Positions 1-7,800 of a stretch of DNA of 20,920 nt are shown here, one piece after another. The first letter of the stretch is position 1. The number at the start of each line of letters is the position of its first letter. Origin of the DNA: Candidatus Tharpella sp. (GTDB lineage: Bacteria; Desulfobacterota; Anaeroferrophillalia; Anaeroferrophillales; Tharpellaceae); assembly GCA_021163565.1 (NCBI GenBank), contig JAGGTT010000015.1:1-20920 (forward strand), given 5' to 3'. The position numbers were made by a program, and so were the translations under genes. The notes beneath the pieces are model-generated. The model worked only from the letters and a program-made list of their open reading frames with translations. It was not told where the DNA came from and did no database searches.

Positions 1-3000
1 ATTGCCGCCAGGAAAAGGCTGTGAGGCAACATATTCAACCCAGGGCGGCAGGCTGTCAATAACTTTGGCATTCTGGAATGTATCGGTATTCGAAAAGACC
101 GCAGTTACCCGGTAGGTCAGAAGTTCGCCGACATTGGCGATAGTCGGGGTTACACTCTTATCCAGGCTGAAAGCCGCGACATAGGCATCTGCATCTTTAT
201 CAACATACGTACAGGTGTCAGTGTCTGTATGATTCTGGCATTTACCGACTACATTGGCGTGATTGCTGAGTGACCCGGAATTTGCAGTAGCGGTAACCGT
301 GGCCTGCCAGCTGCCGCCGGCGGCAATCGGGCCGGGGTTCCAGGTGACAGTATTGCCAACCCAGCTTCCATTCTGAGTGTCGGAAGGAGAGCTGAATCCA
401 TCACCCAGAATATCGGTCAAGACTAGATTTTCCGCGGCCGCATTACCGGAATTGGTTAAAGTGATAGTCCAGGTAGCCGGATCGCCTTCATTGACAATCT
501 GCTGGGTCGGCGCGATCGAGATCGCCAGATTAGGCTGCGGTGGCGTAAACGTATCTTCATCACTAACAGTTTTAATAACACTACTGCAAGCGTTAAGGTA
601 ATCAAAATCCACCTTGTTGGTAATGTTGCCAATCGAGCCGGAACAGTCTCCGGTATTTGCAGTTTTGGCCCAGAATCTGATGGTGATAGTTTCGCTCGGA
701 GCCACATAGTCGATCTCGCTATGGTTCCAGGTGATTGTATCGCCGCTTAGAGTCGGGCATAAGAGGCCGCTATGTGAGGAGTCGCTGGATGTGGTACTGC
801 AGGGTCCAGTGCTGTCGGCAATATAGTGTGAATCCAGAGTTACAACGATTTTGTCATTTGTGGCAGTTCCGCCGCTGTTGGTAATCGTAACGATAACTTC
901 ACCGCCGCACTTGGTCCAGTTGGCGTGAGATATCTGGATAGTACCGTCTGCGTCATGAAAATCGGGAGAAGTGTATAAAGACACTTGATCACTGATTTCC
1001 TGCATGGCCGGACTGCTGCAACAGCCAAATTTGGCATGGGCTATATTCTCTGTGGGTATGGTTGTACATCCTCCCGGGGCTTTGATTTCAGTCTCATAAT
1101 AAACCGTATGAGATGTCCCCGGCAGCATATCTGAAAGATCGTATCCGGCGCTGAACCAGTCGTTGGGTAGCCCAGAGGTGCCGTCTAATTTGCCGCTCCC
1201 TGCTAAATAGGTAACATTTCCGGGCAGGTCATCTTTGATCTCCACAGCCTTTGCCAGATAATCGCCATTACTGATATAGGTTATACGCCAGGCAATCATA
1301 TCACCCGGATCTGCGAGAACCTTGATCTCTGACCAAGCAGAGCCCTTGGTAAGATTTATGCCCTCTTTACGGATCGTAACCCGGGGCCGGAAAGGGGTGG
1401 TTGCCAGGATTTTAGCGGTTGAAACGGTTGCCGGATGAGTTCCCTCAAAATTACAGGGCGGATCAAAAATCGCTGTAGCAGAAGCTTCCTTGTTGGAAGC
1501 CGCAAAATCAGCGGCGGCGTCGCAATCAGCAATTTGAACCTGAAATATCACATCCAGAACGCTGGAGGGTGCCATCGCCGGAGCTTGAGGTGAATTGTTA
1601 TTTAAGGGTAGAACCGAGCTGAAATCCCAGGTTATCTCTTCTCGGGCCGTGCTGCCGCTGCCGATCGTACTGGTAGTTATGGTTGGCGGATTACTTAAAT
1701 TGCCGTAGCCATTTACGTGAGAAAATACGGTTGTGCTGTCATAAGTTACGCCCGGCGGCAGGAGTTCAACGATCCGGGTGTTGTAAGCATCGGCTTGCGC
1801 GCTGTTCTGCATCTTTATGTTAAAGGTTGCCGGCTGGTCATTGCAGTAGTCAAGTTTATCGCCGGTGTGATTGACGACCAGAACTTGAGAATTCGGCAGA
1901 GTGACGACAGAGGTCTGCGCTACATTGTCACAGGATTTATTCGGGTCGGGGTCGCACCAGGTCAGGGAAGCATTAATATTAAGTTGAGTACAGCCAATCA
2001 ATTTAAGAACCATATCCAGGGATTCAGCGTCTCCGCTGGCAATCTTGTCATAATGCAGGACAACCGTGTGGCTATCGGGAACATCTATCGAATCCGGTCC
2101 GGAGCTGCCCGAGGGGACGCTGGAAGATAGATAGATCAAATCAAGATCCAGAGAAACCGTCAAAGCAACATTGTAAAGTGGCCCGGAGCCGCCGTTAACG
2201 ATAGTAATGGTCTGTTTCGGATAAGGCGTAATGGAAAAAACCTTGGGTGGAGTCAGATGCAGGGTCGGTTCGCCATCCAGAATTTTCAGCGGTGCATCGG
2301 TTGAGCGCTGGGCCGTGCGTTTTTGCGGATCATTAGTACCCTCGCCATCATTACCATCCTCGCACTTATTGTTGTAGGCTCCAGTTTCACTCCATTCGAT
2401 CCGGTTCGGATCACAACTGTGTTGCATTTTGAACGTAATTGTGCCTTGTGGCAGGATATCACCATTGGTTGCGTGAGTTCTGAAATCCCAGGTGTAGGTT
2501 CCGTCACCGTTGTCGGTGGGCTCAAATATGGTGGTAATGTCATTTCCGGCAGCATCTTTTATATCACTGAAACTGACGGTACTTTCGTAGATATAGTTGT
2601 TTTCGGTGTCGAGAGTTATGGTAGCATCATAAAGGGTCCGGAAACCGCCTATCTCGATCGTGAATTCCAGGGTTTCACAGGTGTTGATCAAATCCGGTGT
2701 GCCGCCGGCGGTAACCTCCATCCGGGAGCCTTCAACCGAAAAATCAGCGGCGACGTTGTAATCTTGTGATTTAACGCAACCACTTTCACCACTCGGTACC
2801 TTCAAGGACGAGATATTCCTGAAATCACCCTCGCTGTTTTGTACGGAGTAAGTATAAGTAACGCAGATCTCGGCACCGGTGTCAGGATCGGGTGCGATAC
2901 TAGTCAGAACACTGAGATCCAGTGGGAAAGTCGGGTTTGGAAAGTTGTTGGTGTAATCCGTGCCATCAACCTCGATTTTATCTATCGAATCAAACGTGAA

Positions 3001-4800
3001 ATCTCCAGGTACAGACATTTCGTTGCCAAGGATTATACCATCCCAGATTGTTGGGGCGCCGCTGTCAAAAATGTAGCAGGTTTTAAACTGCAGGTTGCTG
3101 CAGACATCAGCCGGATTCGGAGTAAGTTGTACGAGTGATGTGGCACTTATGACGTTGCCATGTGTATCATGGATAAACGTACACACTTCTCCCGGATCAA
3201 TCACTCCCGGACAGCCTTGGCAATCATCCGGAACCGAGCTCACTGTGGCTCGATTGCAATAGCTATGAAACCCGAGACAGGGATCATTGGGAACATCCAT
3301 AACAATGGTGTGTTCAATAAAATCCCCGGAGTTCTGGAACTGTGCCGGCCAGGTTATGGTATGCTGGCTCGAATCAACGCTGCCGCCACCATCATTAGTC
3401 AAGTCAAACTCCGGTGGATAATGGTCGATAATATCTGTAGCGTATGGTGATGCCAGATCGGGGCCTGTGTAGGTTGTTCTGATTGTATACGTCAATCCAG
3501 TTTCACCGACATCGGCGTCACTCGGCCCGATTTTTACCACTGTAAAAGTTGGCGGTGCCGGTATGGCCATGGTCCAGGTCTGGGGGCCGACGACCGGGGT
3601 ATAATAAGTGGTGCCGTAGATTTTTCCACACTGATTGGTATAAAAGGGCAGAAAAAGCAGCGTGGCGCTGTCGGTAACCGGACAGCCGCTGCCGGGCTCA
3701 ATGTCAAATTCAAAAGTCAGGCTGTCTCCCGCAGGGATGTCGGCAATCTCGAAGATATTGATGTTATCATCAAAAGTCAATCCGGGGGTAATTGGAGTGA
3801 CCTGCCAGGTAGCCGGCCAGTTATCCATCATCAGCAGGAAATTTTCGGCCGGGCCGGTACCGCTGTTGGTAATCTTGATTTGGGCTGTGGTTTTACTTCC
3901 GGGACAGTATCCCAACGGACCCGGATCGGTAACGTCAATAGATATCTTGGGTTCGTTGATTTTCAGGTTGATCGATGCATTCGCAATTATCGGTGAACTA
4001 AGACATGGTGTGCCATTTCCGTCGCTCCAGTTGACTTCAACTCCATTATCCTCATCATCACGGCTGCATACGGTAACCGTAAGATCGATCGTGTATTCCG
4101 CATAGACATGGGCATTAATCAGCCCGCTGTTCCAGATTATGGGCGTCCCCGGGATGATCGATCCCGGTAAAGCGTGTCCGGTCGGGCTGGATATGGTGAA
4201 GGAGTTTAGGCTGGCATCCAGCTTGATATCAGCTCCGGCGGCGACATTACCGTTACCGGTGTTGTCGATGGTAAGAGTCCAAGTGATAACATCGCCGATG
4301 CTGGCATCGGCAACCGTATTGCCGTTTGCATCAACCAGGGATACACTGACGACCGGGGTTTCAACTTTAATCGATTTCGAGTCTGCTGTGTCGCTCAAGC
4401 CGCTGCCGTAAGTAATCACTGCCGCCATCGGCTCTTTGCTGTTTGCCCCGCAGTTGGGTCGGGCTTTATAGGATACCACCCTCAAGCCGCCGTTTGCCGG
4501 CAGGTTGATACCAGCCCAGGTCAGAGTATGGGGCGGCCCGGCAGATTCAGTGCCGCCGCCGGGATCGGTAACCGTAAAATCAGGCATCAGCGTAACTGTC
4601 AGGGTAGCATTGTTGACGGCGGCGGGATCTGGATTGGTGGCAGTTACCTCCCAGGTACCCTCTTCACCGATACTGAGTGAGAGAGCTTCCTGAGTAAAGG
4701 CCAGCTGAAGTGCGGCGATGGAAACCGAAGCCCAGCTCAGAGATAAAAAACATATAATAATCAGAATTCTGATTAATTTATGTATTTTATTTTGTTCCAA
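1..4800 (-). CDS. Giant exported protein with DUF11-like, cysteine-bearing repeats (3' end outside window)
   Basis: I read the frame from 4800 to base 1 and found no stop, giving at least 1,600 codons; the C-terminus is beyond the window. A TGA lies in frame just upstream, so the only plausible start is TTG at 4798-4800, preceded by GAGG four bases away. The protein opens MEQNKIHKLI, then a hydrophobic stretch and a likely signal-peptidase site near residues 25-40. The rest consists of beta-sandwich-like modules with phrases such as WTITLTNSGNA, ILGDGF and ATANSGSLSN, typical of DUF11/CARDB-like surface repeats. Many modules also carry cysteine pairs, for example VCSRDDEDNGVEVNWSD followed by C about seven residues later, and FGCCSS. 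It lies 48 bases after the IPTL-CTERM gene and is probably cotranscribed with it. A structural or adhesive cell-surface role is inferred; no enzymatic motif is visible in the parts I translated. Confidence 0.82.
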   Translation of the reverse strand, partial: MEQNKIHKLIRILIIICFLSLSWASVSIAALQLAFTQEALSLSIGEEGTWEVTATNPDPAAVNNATLTVTLMPDFTVTDPGGGTESAGPPHTLTWAGINLPANGGLRVVSYKARPNCGANSKEPMAAVITYGSGLSDTADSKSIKVETPVVSVSLVDANGNTVADASIGDVITWTLTIDNTGNGNVAAGADIKLDASLNSFTISSPTGHALPGSIIPGTPIIWNSGLINAHVYAEYTIDLTVTVCSRDDEDNGVEVNWSDGNGTPCLSSPIIANASINLKINEPKISIDVTDPGPLGYCPGSKTTAQIKITNSGTGPAENFLLMMDNWPATWQVTPITPGLTFDDNINIFEIADIPAGDSLTFEFDIEPGSGCPVTDSATLLFLPFYTNQCGKIYGTTYYTPVVGPQTWTMAIPAPPTFTVVKIGPSDADVGETGLTYTIRTTYTGPDLASPYATDIIDHYPPEFDLTNDGGGSVDSSQHTITWPAQFQNSGDFIEHTIVMDVPNDPCLGFHSYCNRATVSSVPDDCQGCPGVIDPGEVCTFIHDTHGNVISATSLVQLTPNPADVCSNLQFKTCYIFDSGAPTIWDGIILGNEMSVPGDFTFDSIDKIEVDGTDYTNNFPNPTFPLDLSVLTSIAPDPDTGAEICVTYTYSVQNSEGDFRNISSLKVPSGESGCVKSQDYNVAADFSVEGSRMEVTAGGTPDLINTCETLEFTIEIGGFRTLYDATITLDTENNYIYESTVSFSDIKDAAGNDITTIFEPTDNGDGTYTWDFRTHATNGDILPQGTITFKMQHSCDPNRIEWSETGAYNNKCEDGNDGEGTNDPQKRTAQRSTDAPLKILDGEPTLHLTPPKVFSITPYPKQTITIVNGGSGPLYNVALTVSLDLDLIYLSSSVPSGSSGPDSIDVPDSHTVVLHYDKIASGDAESLDMVLKLIGCTQLNINASLTWCDPDPNKSCDNVAQTSVVTLPNSQVLVVNHTGDKLDYCNDQPATFNIKMQNSAQADAYNTRIVELLPPGVTYDSTTVFSHVNGYGNLSNPPTITTSTIGSGSTAREEITWDFSSVLPLNNNSPQAPAMAPSSVLDVIFQVQIADCDAAADFAASNKEASATAIFDPPCNFEGTHPATVSTAKILATTPFRPRVTIRKEGINLTKGSAWSEIKVLADPGDMIAWRITYISNGDYLAKAVEIKDDLPGNVTYLAGSGKLDGTSGLPNDWFSAGYDLSDMLPGTSHTVYYETEIKAPGGCTTIPTENIAHAKFGCCSSPAMQEISDQVSLYTSPDFHDADGTIQISHANWTKCGGEVIVTITNSGGTATNDKIVVTLDSHYIADSTGPCSTTSSDSSHSGLLCPTLSGDTITWNHSEIDYVAPSETITIRFWAKTANTGDCSGSIGNITNKVDFDYLNACSSVIKTVSDEDTFTPPQPNLAISIAPTQQIVNEGDPATWTITLTNSGNAAAENLVLTDILGDGFSSPSDTQNGSWVGNTVTWNPGPIAAGGSWQATVTATANSGSLSNHANVVGKCQNHTDTDTCTYVDKDADAYVAAFSLDKSVTPTIANVGELLTYRVTAVFSNTDTFQNAKVIDSLPPWVEYVASQPFPGGN

Positions 4801-4848
4801 GATGCCTCAGAATTTTTCTCAAAAAATTGAAGATTACAACTAATAAAC

Positions 4849-7800
4849 CTATAAAGAGATATATGGGTCTTTCTCACGGCGCCGCACGACCGCCACTCCA
4901 ATGAGAGTAAGCACTATCGTAAGGATAATCATTCCCCACTCATTCAGGGTCGGAATTGCAACCACAAGCACCTCGATTTCAACAGTGGCAGTATTGCTGT
5001 CGGCAGCCCCGTCGTTGGCTTTGTAAGTGAAGCTGTCAGAACCAGTGTAAGCTGTATCCGGCCTGTAGGTTAAGCGGCCATCAAGTTCAGCATGCAGGGT
5101 GCCGTGCTGTGGTTGAGTAACAATAACTGCCGACAGCTGATCACCGTCAGGATCGCTGTCATTGCTCAATAAACCGTTTACAGCACTTATCTGTAAAGTT
5201 GTATCTTGGTCAACACTGTAATTATCATCTACTGCGACCGGTGGAAGGTTGGTGGAATTCACTTGGATGGTTACTGTAACAGTATTGCTTTCGAGTGCGC
5301 CATCCGTAGCTTTATAGGTGAAATTGTCGAGTCCGGCATAGTCTTGTGCGGGTGTATAAGTGAATGAACCATCGGTTAATGCGTGCAGGGTTCCATGCTG
5401 CGGCTGAGAAACAATAATCGCGGTCAGCAGATCACCATCGATGTCAACGTCATTATTTAAGACCCCCTGGGCTGTATTGACCTGCAGTGTTGTATTACGA
5501 GCGATGCTGTAGCTGTCGGCCGCCGCTAAAGGTTCGTGGTTGTTGTGATTAATATTTATAGATACCGTAACCACATTGCTGTTCTCTTTACCATCACTGG
5601 CCATATAAGTATAGCTGTCAGTGCCCTGATATCCGGCTGCCGGAGTGTAAACAAAGCCACCGTCCAGATCCTGATGTAAAGCGCCATGAACCGGCTGACT
5701 CTGAATCAGGACAAAGAGATTGTCCCCATCGGCATCCGTATCATTTGTCAGAAGTCCACTCGGAGGAACGGTTAAAACTGCATCCTGGGGTAGGTTGTAA
5801 TTATCATTTGCCGCCACCGGTGGACGATTGGTAAAATTCACCTGGATGGTTACTGTAACAGTACTGCTTGCAAGTGCGCCATCCGTAGCTTTATAAGTGA
5901 AATCGTCGAGTCCGGCATAGTCAAGTGCGGGCGTATAAGTGAATGAACCGTCCGGCAGAGCATGCAGGGTTCCATGCTGCGGCTGAGACACAACAATCGC
6001 GGTCAGTAGATCACCATCGATGTCAACGTCATTATTTAAGACTCCCTGAGTCGGATTGACCTGCAGCACTGTATTGCGTGCGGTACTGTAGCTATCATCC
6101 CCGGCTAGCGGTGCATGATTTGTATGGTTGACATTGATAGTAACTGTTACCACGCCACTGTTGAGTTTGCCGTCACTGGCCATATAAGTATAGCTGTCCA
6201 GTCCCTGAAATCCAGCAGCAGGCTGATACGTGAAGCCACCATCTAAATCCTGATGTAATGCGCCATGACTTGGAAGACTTTGAATTAAAACAAAGAGCGA
6301 ATCACCATCTGAATCCAGGTCATTTGCCAGCAGTCCCGGGGCAGGAATGGATAAAACGCTATCCTGCGGGGTGCTGTAGCTATCATCCCCGGCTAGCGGT
6401 GCATGATTGATATGATTAACATTGATAATAACCGTTGCCAAGCCACTATTGAGTTTGCCATCATTGGCCATATAAGTGTAGCTATCCAGCCCCTGAAATC
6501 CAGCAGCAGGCTGATACGTGAAGCCACCATCTAAATCCTGATGTAATGCGCCATGACTTGGAAAACTTTGAATTAAAACAAAGAGCGAATCACCATCTGA
6601 ATCCAGGTCATTTGCCAGCAGTCCCGGGGCAGGAATGGATAAAACGCTATCCTGCGGGGTGCTGTAGCTATCATCCCCGGCTAGCGGGGCATCATTTGTA
6701 TGATGAACATTCAAAGTCACGGTCACGATCTTGCTATTTAACTGGCCATCGTTAGCCATGTAGGTATAGCTATCGGTACCCTCAAATCCAGCAGCAGGCT
6801 GATACGTGAAGCTACCATCTAGATTCTGATGCAGCGTACCATGAACCGGAAAGCTCTGAGGCAGGACAAAAAATGAATCCCCGTCTATATCCAGGTCATT
6901 TGCCAAAAGCCCCGGTGCTGAAATAGATAAGACACCACCCTGTGGAATACTGTAAACATCCCCGGCCGCAAGTGGTTCATGGTTGGTATGAGTGACTGTC
7001 AGATTAACCATTACTGGCGCACTGTCCACGCTACCGTCATTAACAATATAGGTGAAGCTATCAAGGCCATTGTATCCAGGTGTCGGTGTGTAAGTGAATG
7101 AACCATCCAGAGTTGTTTGCAAGTGACCATGATTGACAGTTGTGGGAATATTGGTGACTAACAAGGTATCACCATCAAGATCCAGGTCATTTGCCAGTAA
7201 TCCTTTAGCTGTCGGTACTACTAGGGTACTGTCCTCTGCGATCGTATAAGCATCAACATTCGGCAGTGTAGGATGGTTAACGTGGTGAACGGTAATGGTG
7301 ACAGTCACTTCATTGCTATCCAGTGCACCATCATTCGCTATATAGCTAAAAGTATCGGTTCCAAAAAAGCCAGGGTCAGGTTTATATGTAAATTCCCCAT
7401 TAAGTTCTATTTGCAATGCTCCATTAGTGACCTGGTCGTGTGTACTCAAATCAATGTGCAAAATATCAGCATCGGCATCATGATCATTAGCTAAAATTCC
7501 CTTGTTCAGTGGAACCCTCAAGAAACCATCTTCCCCTACTGAGTATGAGTCATCCACTGCCACCGGAGCGTCATTCACTGTGTGGACTTTGATGGTGATC
7601 GTTACTTCATTACTCTTTGAATGCCCGTCAGTGGCCTGATAAGTAAAACTATCTTTACCATTAAAATTGCCGTTAGGGGTGTATTTAAAACTGCCATCCG
7701 ATGGATGAAAGTGCACTTGTCCATGTGCCGGAGAGCTTGTTTGGATCCCGACTAAAGAGTCACCTTCAAAGTCGGTGTCATTATTTAACACGCCGTGACC

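Noticed and set aside
1..4700. Many plus-strand open frames of 60-150 codons and three minus-strand ones in another frame across the left end
   Set aside because: They are shadows of the single minus-strand frame that stays open from 4800 to base 1; their translations lack protein-like composition and ribosome binding sites.
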